Shown here: positions 25,490-33,299 of the stretch, piece after piece
Layout of the letters: each line of letters starts with the position of its first letter
Position numbering within the stretch: position 1 is the first letter of the stretch
Source: Bacteroidia bacterium
GTDB taxonomy: Bacteria > Bacteroidota > Bacteroidia > Bacteroidales > Azobacteroidaceae
Reading direction: 5' to 3'
Assembly (NCBI GenBank): GCA_025999935.1
Contig: BNXY01000004.1
Span: 21,161-85,160, forward strand
DNA: 64,000 nt
Notes under the pieces: model-generated
Told to the model about the DNA's origin: nothing
The model's database searches: none
Seen by the model: only the letters and a program-made list of their open reading frames with translations
Translations under genes and position numbers: made by a program

Positions 25490-26500
25490 TTACAGTGCCA
25501 TTATTTGTTCGGGGCTAAGACCGGTGGCTTTCACAATATCAGCCACAGAGAAGTGCAAATCTAATAAATTCTTTGCAATTTCAAAGTTTCTCAGATTTCG
25601 TCCTTCATTTCGCCCTTCATTTCGCCCTTCATTTCGCCCTTCATTTCGCCCTTCGTTTCTCCCTTCAGTCCAGCCTTCGTTTCTCCCTTCAGTCCAGCCT
25701 TCGTTTCTCCCTTCAGTCCAGCCATCGTTTCTTCCTTCAGTCCAGCCTTCTGACCAACCTTTCTCAGCACCTATTTTACGGGCATAATCTAACGCATTAT
25801 TCCAGTCATTCTCTGGTGGATAGCGCTTAATATACAATTTCATATCTTCTGGTGTTAATTTGTTAATTTCTGCTTCTTCAAATAATGTCTCAAATACTTT
25901 CTCGGACAATTCTACCGGTCGTTCATCCAACATGCCCATATATTTGAAACAATACAGCCATCGGTCTATCTGTTCTTTCGATTGTTCCAATGTTTTTTTA
26001 AACTTGGGTAATTCAATCAAAATTAGATTCAGTTTGTCCGTTGCCTTTTCCATCGTCTCCTCCCGAACAATCGAGAGGTGGCTAATATAATAGGCATCAT
26101 CATATTGCTCGAAATTCAAAATCGCAATGTGATACAACGGTTTCAATTCATAATTCCAATTTCCTTTCCTTGCCTGTTTTTGAATCGGAAAGGTCGAATA
26201 AAACAAGCACCTGTCCAAAAAATGTTCTTGCTTTACGACCTGCATTTCAATCACAAACCACTCCTTTTGGTCGGTAATGCAATGAATGTCGAAAACCACA
26301 TTGCGGTCTTTCGCTGTTCTTCCCAAATGTTCTGTCGGCAAATACCTGATATCTACAATTTTGTCCGGTTTGTCAATCAATGCATTTAAAAAATCAATCA
26401 ACAATGCCTTGTTTTCCTCTTGACCCAAGAGCCGCTTGAATGCAAAGTCTGTCAAAAGATTCATGTACCTGCCCAACTTCGGATAAATCATTTTTCTCAT
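25490..26500 (-). CDS. Rpn/PD-(D/E)XK nuclease-family protein with tandem-repeat tail
   Basis: 336 residues. The N-terminal ~250 residues are of the Rpn recombination-promoting nuclease/PDDEXK transposase-like family (TIGR01784-type): LTDFAFKRLLGQEENKALLIDFLNAL, then the catalytic core with D71 in VVFDIHC and E85-x-Q87 in FVIEMQV. Residues ~249-301 are tetrapeptide repeats (EGWT/EGRN) encoded by 12-bp and 24-bp tandem repeats; a short C-terminal segment (IAKNLLDLHFSVADIVKATGLSPEQI) resembles the helix-turn-helix-like tail many members have. These proteins are common, often multicopy, and linked to recA-independent DNA exchange in E. coli; here the role is unproven. It precedes dnaX by 36 nt on the same strand but has its own -7 box. 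Confidence 0.85.
   Translation of the reverse strand: MRKMIYPKLGRYMNLLTDFAFKRLLGQEENKALLIDFLNALIDKPDKIVDIRYLPTEHLGRTAKDRNVVFDIHCITDQKEWFVIEMQVVKQEHFLDRCLFYSTFPIQKQARKGNWNYELKPLYHIAILNFEQYDDAYYISHLSIVREETMEKATDKLNLILIELPKFKKTLEQSKEQIDRWLYCFKYMGMLDERPVELSEKVFETLFEEAEINKLTPEDMKLYIKRYPPENDWNNALDYARKIGAEKGWSEGWTEGRNDGWTEGRNEGWTEGRNEGWTEGRNEGRNEGRNEGRNEGRNEGRNLRNFEIAKNLLDLHFSVADIVKATGLSPEQIMAL
25595..25755. repeat. in-frame 12/24-bp tandem repeats in the nuclease gene
   Basis: On the plus strand CATTTCGCCCTT is repeated several times, followed by 24-bp units of the type CGTTTCTCCCTTCAGTCCAG. All periods are multiples of three, so copy-number changes alter tail length without breaking the frame. 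Confidence 0.9.
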
Positions 26501-26552
26501 AACAAATTTCGGTTAAAGTTTTGGTAAATAATTCTGTTTTATAAACGCATTG

Positions 26553-26560
26553 CAAATGTA
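26553..26560 (-). promoter_or_regulatory. -7 box of the Rpn-family gene
   Basis: Minus-strand TACATTTG, about 53 nt before the start codon. Confidence 0.55.
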
Positions 26561-26761
26561 CATAGAATTTTTCTAAAACAAAAGAGAAACCTTGTTTTTA
26601 TTAAATAATAATTTAACGGATAATCATTAAAATCTAAGTGCAACCCTCTTTTTTTTTATTTTCCAAAAGAAAATACAAACTTTGTATGATAAATAAAATA
26701 AAATGGAGAATGAAAAAATAATAAATTAAAATGGATAATGAATGGTTAAAAAAAAGTTGCT

Positions 26762-27125
26762 GTGATTCCTATGAAAGAGCGAAAAGAATTGGTTTCAAAA
26801 ACGTCAGATTTCAGCATCCATCACCAGTGCGAACTGCTGTCTATACCGCGTAGCAGTCTGTATTACACGCCATCAGGGGAAAGTGAAGAGAACTTATCCA
26901 TACTTCGATTTATGGATGAGCAATATCTTAAAACGCCGTATTTTTATCGAACGCTTGTGGCGAAGCGTGAAATATGAATATGTGTATCTGAATCCGGCTC
27001 AGCGTGGAGATGATTTATGGTATGGATTAAGTCAGTATTTTGTGTTTTACAATCAGGAACGGGTGCATCAGCATTTAGATTACAAAACGCCCGAACAATT
27101 GTACCTCCAAAAAATGGTGGCTTAA
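26762..27125 (+). pseudogene. IS3-family transposase remnant with internal deletion
   Basis: The first frame (from 26762) reads KTSDFSIHHQCELLSIPRSSLYY and SEENLSILRFMDEQYLKTP, the N-terminal part of an IS3-group OrfB. At about 26935-26950 the frame changes and continues as FIERLWRSVKYEYVYLNPAQ and FYNQERVHQHLDYKTPEQLY, the extreme C-terminal part of the same protein. The DDE catalytic core of roughly 150-200 residues between them is missing, and no OrfA is recognisable upstream. The element cannot move. A 9-bp inverted repeat TTCAGCGGC/GCCGCTGAA follows at 27135-27185 and may be a hairpin or the decayed right end. Confidence 0.85.
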
Positions 27126-27134
27126 AAAACTTGC

Positions 27135-27185
27135 TTCAGCGGCTCATTTCGCTTCGGCTACGCCTTCGCTTCATTCGCCGCTGAA
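27135..27185. repeat. inverted repeat after the IS3 remnant
   Basis: Arms TTCAGCGGC (27135-27143) and GCCGCTGAA (27177-27185) enclose repeated CGCTTC/CTTCGC words. It could be a transcription stop or what is left of an element end. Confidence 0.45.
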
Positions 27186-27229
27186 ATGAAATTATAGAGA
27201 TAAAAGAACAATAGTTAAAAATTAATGTG

Positions 27230-27237
27230 TAAATTTG
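27230..27237 (+). promoter_or_regulatory. possible -7 box of the first propeller gene
   Basis: TAAATTTG matches TAnnTTTG, 84 nt before the start of the propeller lipoprotein gene. Confidence 0.45.
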
Positions 27238-27320
27238 CATACGGAAACAAGGAATATTAATCTTAAACAAGATTATTTGTTGTCCAAGAAAAGGGTAGTA
27301 CTACAATTTTATATATTTTT

Positions 27321-28517
27321 ATGAAAAACAGATACTTTTTTATTACGCTCTTAGCTATCGTTTTGTGTGGTTGCCATCATCAGGGAAACCTGACATCCAC
27401 GATTAAAGTAGATTATACCACAGTTGTGGTGGAAAATTTAAGACTTGGTCAAGATAAAGAAATTGCTTTGTCGGAATTTGTGGATCATATTGACATTATT
27501 CCGTTGGAATTCAAAGACTCCTGTATATTGAAAGGAATCCGGAAAGTAGTTGCCTTAGACAGTAACCTTTTTATAATTGAAGACAACCGCCCGGAACGAG
27601 TCTATCGATTTGATACACAAGGTAATTTTTTAAATTCGATTGGAGAAAAAGGGCAAGGACCGGATGAAATTATTGAATTAAGCGATTTTTCGTTGAATGA
27701 AAAAGAACAGCTAATTTATTTGTTGGATAATGGTCGTAAGACAGTCTTAGCTTATAATTTTGAAGGACAATTGGTCGAAAAAATCAAAGTTAATCATGCT
27801 GATAGACTTGAATATAAGGATGGTTTTTTCTATCTATTTAGAGATGAACCAACGATAGATGATTTATGCTGCCTTAACATTCGTAATACAAAAGGAGAAT
27901 TTAAAAATGCTTTTTTGCCTTCACATCAATACCCGATTAGTAAATCAAGCCAAGTTTTTACCAAAACGAAAGATAATTTATTTTTGATTAAACCCATGAA
28001 TGATACCATTTACTCATTGGATGAAGTGGAATTAAAATATGCCTATTATTTTGATTTTGGGTCTTTGAGATTAACTCCGAAAGAAATTGAAGATAGTTAT
28101 AGCAATGAAATACCTACATTTAAGAAAATATTAATAGATAAAGAACGTGTTTCCTCTATGGATCATCTTTATCAAACGAGACATTGGATTGGTTTTAATA
28201 AGGGATATAAACTATTACAGTATTTATTTTTGTATAATAAGGATACCAAAGAATTAAAAGCAGGTCAAGTATGGGATGATTTGGAGTATATGTTTTATGG
28301 AACGAGTTTTTATGGACAAACGGAAAATGCTTGGATAGGAGTTTATGCGATTGAAAGAATACATTCAAATATTGAAAGGTATAAAAGATATGCAGATTCT
28401 GGATATATTACGGAAGAGCAAAAGGTAAAATATACGCAGAAAATGAAAAATCTTATGCGAGGCGAAAATCCGGAAGAAATGAATCCTTGGATTTTATTTT
28501 ATCATTTAAAGGAATAA
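27321..28517 (+). CDS. 6-bladed beta-propeller lipoprotein, first copy
   Basis: 398 residues. Lipoprotein signal FFITLLAIVLCGC (Cys18). The mature protein follows the Bacteroidota 6-bladed beta-propeller (DUF5128-like) pattern: ALSEFVDHIDIIPLEFKDSCIL, SNLFIIEDNRPERVYRFDTQGNFLNSIGEKGQGPDEI, IYLLDNGRKTVLAYNFEGQLVEKI, then lower-similarity blades and a lysine-rich C-terminus. These lipoproteins are often grouped with NVEALA peptides and TlpA-like proteins; their function is not established. A CxxC partner gene starts 4 nt downstream, so the two form an operon. Two paralogues follow within 4 kb. Confidence 0.85.
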   Translation: MKNRYFFITLLAIVLCGCHHQGNLTSTIKVDYTTVVVENLRLGQDKEIALSEFVDHIDIIPLEFKDSCILKGIRKVVALDSNLFIIEDNRPERVYRFDTQGNFLNSIGEKGQGPDEIIELSDFSLNEKEQLIYLLDNGRKTVLAYNFEGQLVEKIKVNHADRLEYKDGFFYLFRDEPTIDDLCCLNIRNTKGEFKNAFLPSHQYPISKSSQVFTKTKDNLFLIKPMNDTIYSLDEVELKYAYYFDFGSLRLTPKEIEDSYSNEIPTFKKILIDKERVSSMDHLYQTRHWIGFNKGYKLLQYLFLYNKDTKELKAGQVWDDLEYMFYGTSFYGQTENAWIGVYAIERIHSNIERYKRYADSGYITEEQKVKYTQKMKNLMRGENPEEMNPWILFYHLKE

Positions 28518-28521
28518 TCCG

Positions 28522-28884
28522 ATGAAATCAAAAATATTTACATGGACAAGCATTGCCATCTTACTTGTATTTAATTGCATCTTTTTGTTTTCATCTAAAA
28601 ATAAAAAAAATCAAACAATTGATATTGAACGAATAATAAATCAAAATAGTAATAGATATAATTATATTATTGAACAATTATTATTGTATATGCAATATGA
28701 TAATAAAAAAATTCAAGATATCCCAGTTAAAAAAATTGAGTATGAACAAATTTTAGATGAAAATAAACCGAATGGAGATACCGTAAATTTATCCCAAGTT
28801 CTAAAAGGAGAAAAGGTGGTATTATATTTTACGCAATTGGCTTGCAATTCTTGCGTATCCGAACAAATACTTTTTTCGTATTAA
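28522..28884 (+). pseudogene. truncated CxxC envelope protein (partner of propeller 1)
   Basis: 120 codons: one N-terminal transmembrane segment or uncleaved signal (FTWTSIAILLVFNCIFLFSS), an AT-rich low-complexity stretch, and the beginning of a thioredoxin-like fold, GEKVVLYFTQLACNSCVSEQ, with a CNSC redox pair. The paralogue at 31978 has the same layout (CSIC) but continues for another ~85 residues. Here the sequence stops shortly after the redox pair, where a copy of the ftsB upstream region begins (28871), so the gene has been cut by that insertion. The product may still be made but lacks most of the fold. Confidence 0.75.
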
Positions 28885-29036
28885 ACAATATTTCTCCAAT
28901 TTTTATTACCTTTGCATCAAATATTTTTTTATGAAAAATTTATTTGAAATTGTAAAAAAATTGGCGGCAAATTGAATAAATATTGGCTGACTATTATCAT
29001 TTTCACTGTTATTACTTTCTTTATCGGCGATAGTAC
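28871..29036 (+). pseudogene. duplicated ftsB promoter and 5' coding end, frameshifted
   Basis: These 166 bases match 32573-32739 (promoter TACCTTTG, leader and the first ~35 codons of ftsB) with about ten differences and one missing base. The ATG and MKNLFE are kept, but the indel shifts the frame and translation would end at codon 15. The transmembrane part (YWLT-IIFTVITFFIGDS) is still readable in another frame. It joins directly to an NVEALA gene lacking its own start. Confidence 0.9.
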
Positions 29037-29297
29037 AATATTGAAGCATTGGCTGATAATGAAAATGGGTATGGTTGGCTTTGGGAAAAACATTGGGAAG
29101 GATGTCAGCATGCAGGACAAATTATAATACATAGTTCATGGGGAGTTTATTCAGCAGGAACTTATGCTTATTCATCATCGTTAGCAGCTTCACTGGAATC
29201 TTCAACAGTATCATATACTATTGTTGAACCTAATTCTGGGCAAAAATCATATTGTTATGATGGATGGAGTTTTTGTTCGAGTAATGATTGTAGATAG
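29037..29297 (+). pseudogene. NVEALA-family peptide gene lacking its leader-coding part
   Basis: Just after the ftsB duplicate the frame reads Asn-Ile-Glu-Ala-Leu-Ala then DNENGYGWLWEKHWEG, matching the NVEALA motif that ends the leader of these short Bacteroidota secreted peptides. The remaining ~75 residues contain C-x-x-x-x-G and three more cysteines (SYCYDGWSFCSSNDC) but the hydrophobic leader is replaced by out-of-frame ftsB sequence, with an in-frame TAG two codons before the motif. Only a TTG at 29049 could start it internally, without export signal. Followed by a strong hairpin. Confidence 0.65.
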
Positions 29298-29307
29298 AAA
29301 TTTCTTT

Positions 29308-29341
29308 ACGAGGCTGTCTAACTTTCTAAGACAGCCTCGTA
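29308..29341. terminator. hairpin after the NVEALA remnant
   Basis: ACGAGGCTGTCT and AGACAGCCTCGT form a 12-bp perfect stem. There is no T-run on the plus side, so it may be an imperfect terminator or an RNA-stabilising hairpin. Confidence 0.6.
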
Positions 29342-29375
29342 AAAATTCATCTAAATTACTTAAAATGTGATATAT

Positions 29376-30533
29376 ATGAGATATTATAAGTTCAATATTT
29401 TTTTCTTTTGTGGTTTTGTATGTATTTTGCTATGTATTTCATGCAAGCACAATACACAACAAAGTAACGCATTACTTTTTAGAGTTGATAGTGAAAACAA
29501 AACAGCAATTAGTATCAATATAAATGCAGATATATCTAATATAATAGATTTTACTAATTTGATAGACTCTTTTCAATATACACCATTGGAAGTTTCCGAT
29601 GAATGTTTAATTGGAGCTATAAATAAAATTATTTATCACAACAATACCTATTATATTTTGGATCGTGAAAAGGCAAAAGCTTTATTTTGCTTCGATTCAA
29701 ATGGGCATTTCGAACGAAAAATCGGAAATATAGGCCAAGGGCCCGGTGAGTTTGTCCAACCAACAGATTTTATACTGACTTCATCCCATATAATCATTTT
29801 GGACCAATTTGCCCATAAATTGTTATTTTTCAATCTGAATGGAGAATTTTCGCATACAATAAACTTGAAATACAAAGTACATGGGATAACATCCTTAGCA
29901 AATGATTCTCTTTTTTTAGCAAAACCAGGCGATAACAGAAATAGCGATGTAGCTGATTATGAATTATTGGTAATGGATGTAAATGGAGAAGTAAGATTAA
30001 AAGGTATATATAATCCTTATCAGTTAAAGTATTCAATATCAGGATATAACTCTCAAATAATGAACGGGAAAACAATTTACGCTAAACCCATGTCATGTTA
30101 TATATACGAAATTACGGAAAGTGAGATGAAGGAACGTTATTATTTAAATATTACAAACAATTCACTTCCAAAGAATTACGAGGAATTATGTGAGGGAAAT
30201 TATGAAAATTTTATAAAAAACTATAAGGAAAATTATAATTATTTTTCTGGCCAATTTATTGAAACTGATAAATTTATATTATTTACAGTCAAGAATACAA
30301 AAAACTTACCAGTGATCATTATTTATGATAAAGATTCACAAGAAATGAAGTCTGGTATAATGGGTGCGAATAGCAGTAGTCCAAAATTTAATGAAATAAA
30401 ATCTATTGTTTTTTCTATTGGCAATTATCTAACTGTTGATGGAAATCACATTATTGGGGCTGTTGATTCTTATTATATTTCCGGTAAAGGAGAAGATAAT
30501 CCGCTTTTATTTTGGTTTAGCTTGAAAAATTGA
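29376..30533 (+). CDS. 6-bladed beta-propeller lipoprotein, second copy
   Basis: 385 residues from the ATG at 29376; a GTG three codons upstream is less likely. Lipoprotein signal FFFCGFVCILLCISC, acylated Cys near 26. Propeller features parallel the first copy: FTNLIDSFQYTPLEVSDECLIGAI, YYILDREKAKALFCFDSNG, ERKIGNIGQGPGEF, IIILDQFAHKLLFFNLNGEF. Codon use is very AT-rich. It lies behind the damaged NVEALA gene and has no CxxC partner after it. Function unknown. Confidence 0.83.
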   Translation: MRYYKFNIFFFCGFVCILLCISCKHNTQQSNALLFRVDSENKTAISININADISNIIDFTNLIDSFQYTPLEVSDECLIGAINKIIYHNNTYYILDREKAKALFCFDSNGHFERKIGNIGQGPGEFVQPTDFILTSSHIIILDQFAHKLLFFNLNGEFSHTINLKYKVHGITSLANDSLFLAKPGDNRNSDVADYELLVMDVNGEVRLKGIYNPYQLKYSISGYNSQIMNGKTIYAKPMSCYIYEITESEMKERYYLNITNNSLPKNYEELCEGNYENFIKNYKENYNYFSGQFIETDKFILFTVKNTKNLPVIIIYDKDSQEMKSGIMGANSSSPKFNEIKSIVFSIGNYLTVDGNHIIGAVDSYYISGKGEDNPLLFWFSLKN

Positions 30534-30791
30534 ATTTTTATCATTACTGACCAACTAAAAAAATCACTATAGAAAAGGGGTTATCCGATTTGGATAAGCC
30601 TCTGAAAAATTGTTTCATTTTCATGCGCTTGGAAAACTGAGATTTTTTATCTAATTTTGCAAAAGATAACACGAAAGGAAAAGGGCAGTCCATTGTCACT
30701 ACTTGCAAACAATCTGACAATTGTTCATGGTATACTGCTGCGTTTATAAATGTATGCCTGTTCTTTTTTTGGTAAATACTAAATTACATTG
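30534..30791. other. 258 bp between propeller copies 2 and 3
   Basis: It holds a bulged hairpin at 30577-30605 (AGGGGTTATCC / GGATAAGCCTCT), a TAATTTTG box at 30652-30659 that may start transcription of propeller 3, and a 45-codon open stretch with no start codon containing TTCKQSDNCSW, which faintly resembles the tail of an NVEALA-type peptide. Confidence 0.4.
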
Positions 30792-31967
30792 ATGAAAACT
30801 AATTTCTATTTTATGAGTAAGCGCATCCCGCTTTTTCTGATTCTCATTCTTTTTTCTGCTGCTTGTTCAAAGCACACAAATGAACAAGCAGCAAGAAAAG
30901 GGGATAAGGTTATTGCCTTAGATATTGAACAAAATGATGAAGTTTCAATAAAGGACTACTTTTCTCATATTGAGTTTATCCCTTTGGAAACCGATAAACG
31001 TTCTGTATTAGGTCAAAATATAAAAAAATGGCTGATCTATAAAGGAAATTTCTATTTTTTGGATCATAGGCAAGGTGGCCTTATTGTTGTATTTGATTCT
31101 AAAGGGAAATTTATCCGAACCATAGACAAAAAAGGACAGGGACCGGGAGAGTATAGCGTATTATATGATTTTTCATTTAATCGCTTTACGGGTAATTTGG
31201 AACTGATGGATGCTCTTTGTTATATTCATATTTACGACGAATCCGGCGATACGCTTAAAGAGACCATTCGCTTACCGAAAGGAGAACAGGCAATACATTT
31301 TTATACGCAACTCACTCCGGATATTTATGTTTTTTTTAATAAATATAGAGAAAAAAACAAGCTATTTTTTTATTCCATATCTAAGCAGGAAATTATTTCC
31401 GAAACTTACAGTGATTGGCCGGATTATATGAATGAGACTCCATTCGGTGGACAGGACACTCCGTTTCATATTTTGAATGATACGGTTTGTTTTTATGAAT
31501 ATTACAGTGGGGATATTTTTACCATTGATGCAAAAACAATGGAACTCCAACCGAGGTATCAATTTGATTTTGGAGAACATAATTTTACAATTTCAAAGAT
31601 TCCGGAAAATGAAACTATGCAATTTTATTTGAAATTCAGTTTTTATGTAACAGAGAAATATGTAACCTTTTTTTCACCGGTTGATGAAAATTCAAACTAT
31701 TACATCAGTCGATTTTATTATAAGAAAAAAGCGAAACAGGTTATTCTGGATAAAAGGAATAAACAATATAAAATATTCAATGCATTTAAGGAGGGTTTTC
31801 AATGTATGCCTTATTATATGGACGAAGAAGCTATGTATGCTTTTGTTCCTCCCAACCGCTTAGATTTTGTTGTCAAACCGGAAGTATTGGATGAAGAGAA
31901 TTTATTAAGATACAAATCCGTTCAGGAAGACAGTAATCCTGTCATAATTAAATATTATTTTAAATAA
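30792..31967 (+). CDS. 6-bladed beta-propeller lipoprotein, third copy
   Basis: 391 residues starting at the ATG at 30792 (a TTG one codon upstream is ignored). Lipoprotein signal IPLFLILILFSAAC. Then a conserved opening (SIKDYFSHIEFIPLETDKRSVLG), FYFLDHRQGGLIVVFDSKGKFIRTIDKKGQGPGEYSVLYDFSF and further blades. Its C-terminal NPVIIKYYF resembles the ends of the other two copies. The CxxC partner at 31978 starts 10 nt later, the intact version of the arrangement seen with copy 1. Confidence 0.85.
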   Translation: MKTNFYFMSKRIPLFLILILFSAACSKHTNEQAARKGDKVIALDIEQNDEVSIKDYFSHIEFIPLETDKRSVLGQNIKKWLIYKGNFYFLDHRQGGLIVVFDSKGKFIRTIDKKGQGPGEYSVLYDFSFNRFTGNLELMDALCYIHIYDESGDTLKETIRLPKGEQAIHFYTQLTPDIYVFFNKYREKNKLFFYSISKQEIISETYSDWPDYMNETPFGGQDTPFHILNDTVCFYEYYSGDIFTIDAKTMELQPRYQFDFGEHNFTISKIPENETMQFYLKFSFYVTEKYVTFFSPVDENSNYYISRFYYKKKAKQVILDKRNKQYKIFNAFKEGFQCMPYYMDEEAMYAFVPPNRLDFVVKPEVLDEENLLRYKSVQEDSNPVIIKYYFK

Positions 31968-31977
31968 ACAGCAAACC

Positions 31978-32550
31978 ATGAAGTCCATTGAAAGAGTATT
32001 ATTAATATTATCCGGTTGCACGTTAATTGGAGTTTCTATCCTATTAACCAATAGTTTTAGAAAAGAAAATGTTGTTGAAGATAAATCATTAAAAGCAGAA
32101 CAAGAAATAGAACAGTTTTATTATGAACAAAATATTTATGCTGCCGTTGAAAATAATGATATTTCAATTAATGTAACGCCAATACAAAACCAAATAAATT
32201 ACAACCAACCTACGTTAGTATGTCGTTATTCCGCTAATGCTTGTTCTATTTGCATTGATTTTGCGATTGATAAACTGAATGAATTTTTTCCGGATTCAGA
32301 AAACAATACTCTGCCGGTTTTGATAATTGTTTCAGATTTGAGTTCTGATAAAAAAATAAAAAAATATTCAAACAAGACGATAAATATAGCAAAAAATAAT
32401 CTTGAAATGCCTATTGAAGAAACATATCTTCCTTTTTATTTTATTATGTATCAAGGGAAAGCTCAACAGATATTCATTCCTGAAAAAAATTATCCTAAAT
32501 ATACGGACACCTACTTAAAAGCAATAAAGAAAAGATATTTTTCCGAATAG
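31978..32550 (+). CDS. membrane-anchored thioredoxin-like CxxC protein
   Basis: 190 residues. An N-terminal hydrophobic helix (VLLILSGCTLIGVSILLTNS) holds it in the inner membrane or, through Cys14, as a lipoprotein. After a variable linker the thioredoxin-like part begins PTLVCRYSANACSICIDFAIDKL, with the CSIC pair, followed by VLIIVSDLSSDKK and LPFYFIMYQGKAQQIFIP, matching the redox helix and the later strands of the fold. It is the full-length paralogue of the truncated gene at 28522 and is cotranscribed with propeller 3. The pairing suggests that the propeller lipoprotein and the thiol protein act together, perhaps on disulfides of exported peptides (inference). Confidence 0.7.
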   Translation: MKSIERVLLILSGCTLIGVSILLTNSFRKENVVEDKSLKAEQEIEQFYYEQNIYAAVENNDISINVTPIQNQINYNQPTLVCRYSANACSICIDFAIDKLNEFFPDSENNTLPVLIIVSDLSSDKKIKKYSNKTINIAKNNLEMPIEETYLPFYFIMYQGKAQQIFIPEKNYPKYTDTYLKAIKKRYFSE

Positions 32551-32608
32551 CATCGTAATAAAAACACAACATTTTTTTCGTATTTCACAATATTTCTCCA
32601 ATTTTTAT

Positions 32609-32616
32609 TACCTTTG
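32609..32616 (+). promoter_or_regulatory. -7 box of ftsB
   Basis: TACCTTTG, 17 nt before the ftsB start. The same box is preserved in the duplicated copy at 28907-28914. Confidence 0.7.
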
Positions 32617-32632
32617 CATCAAATGTTTTTTT

Positions 32633-32935
32633 ATGAAAAATTTATTTGAATTTGTAAAAAATTATGGCAGCAAAGTAAATAAATATTGGCTGACTGTTAT
32701 CATTTTCACTGTTATTACTTTCTTTATCGGCGATAGTACGGTATTAGACCAACTCTCTTACAACCGGCAAATCAATCAGTTGGAAAGAGATATCGAATAT
32801 TATAACAACGAGAAAGAGAGTAATTTAGAGAAACTGAATGCCATACAGAGTGACGAGGAAGGTTTGGAAAAATTTGCCCGGGAGCAGTACAACATGACTA
32901 AAGCCGACGAGGAATTATTTATAATTGTTGAATAA
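32633..32935 (+). CDS. ftsB: FtsB/DivIC-family septum formation initiator
   Basis: 100 residues: short cytoplasmic tail, one transmembrane helix (YWLTVIIFTVITFFIGDS), a leucine-zipper-like coiled coil (QINQLERDIEYYNNEKESNLEKLNAIQ) and a C-terminal EEGLEKFAREQYNM motif that is the FtsB/DivIC signature. It is a bitopic division protein that works with FtsL/FtsQ-type partners. It leads a compact cluster with a small membrane protein and a methyltransferase. Its promoter and first codons have been copied 3.7 kb upstream. Confidence 0.88.
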   Translation: MKNLFEFVKNYGSKVNKYWLTVIIFTVITFFIGDSTVLDQLSYNRQINQLERDIEYYNNEKESNLEKLNAIQSDEEGLEKFAREQYNMTKADEELFIIVE

Positions 32936-32936
32936 T

Positions 32937-33299
32937 ATGTCATTGAATATCCGGGCTTATTTATTCTATGCTTGCGCCATATTGTTATTGATCTCCGCCG
33001 CCTTGTACATAACCGGCGATGAACTTGTTCCCCACCGGGTAATATACTATGTATATGCCATTTCCGGAGCGGGTGTTGCTGTGGCCTATTTATCCAATCC
33101 GTATCGGGGCGAAAATCTCCGTTTGAAAAGATTGGCTACCCAACAGGCAATTGCCGCCATCTTGCTTCCGATTTCTTCTGTTTTAATGTTTAAAGGAAAA
33201 AACGAATGGTTTGTTTTTTTGTTTGTTTCCGCATTTTTGCAATTGTATGCGGCTATCATTAGAATCCGGGAAGACAAGAAAGAAGAGAAGAAAAAATAA
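32937..33299 (+). CDS. small multi-pass membrane protein
   Basis: 120 residues from the ATG at 32937, one base after the ftsB stop. Four hydrophobic segments: YLFYACAILLLISAALYI, VIYYVYAISGAGVAVAYL, QQAIAAILLPISSVLMF and WFVFLFVSAFLQLYAAI, and a lysine/glutamate C-terminus. No domain recognised. Located between ftsB and a SpoU methyltransferase, whose ATG overlaps its stop (TAATG); such conserved placement hints at an envelope or division role, but that is a guess. Confidence 0.8.
   Translation: MSLNIRAYLFYACAILLLISAALYITGDELVPHRVIYYVYAISGAGVAVAYLSNPYRGENLRLKRLATQQAIAAILLPISSVLMFKGKNEWFVFLFVSAFLQLYAAIIRIREDKKEEKKK

Noticed and set aside
25524-25830. Plus-strand frames made of repeated FRPS/FLPS and similar units
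   Set aside because: They are antisense shadows of the EGRN/EGWT repeats of the nuclease gene; any 12-bp repeat is open in several frames.
29308-29341. Hairpin after the NVEALA remnant as an attC-like or IS end
   Set aside because: Simple perfect stem with no target duplication or conserved core; a transcription-related hairpin is the plainer reading.
30641-30775. 45-codon frame with TTCKQSDNCSW as another NVEALA peptide
   Set aside because: No start codon, no NVEALA motif and no leader; the resemblance is limited to two cysteines.
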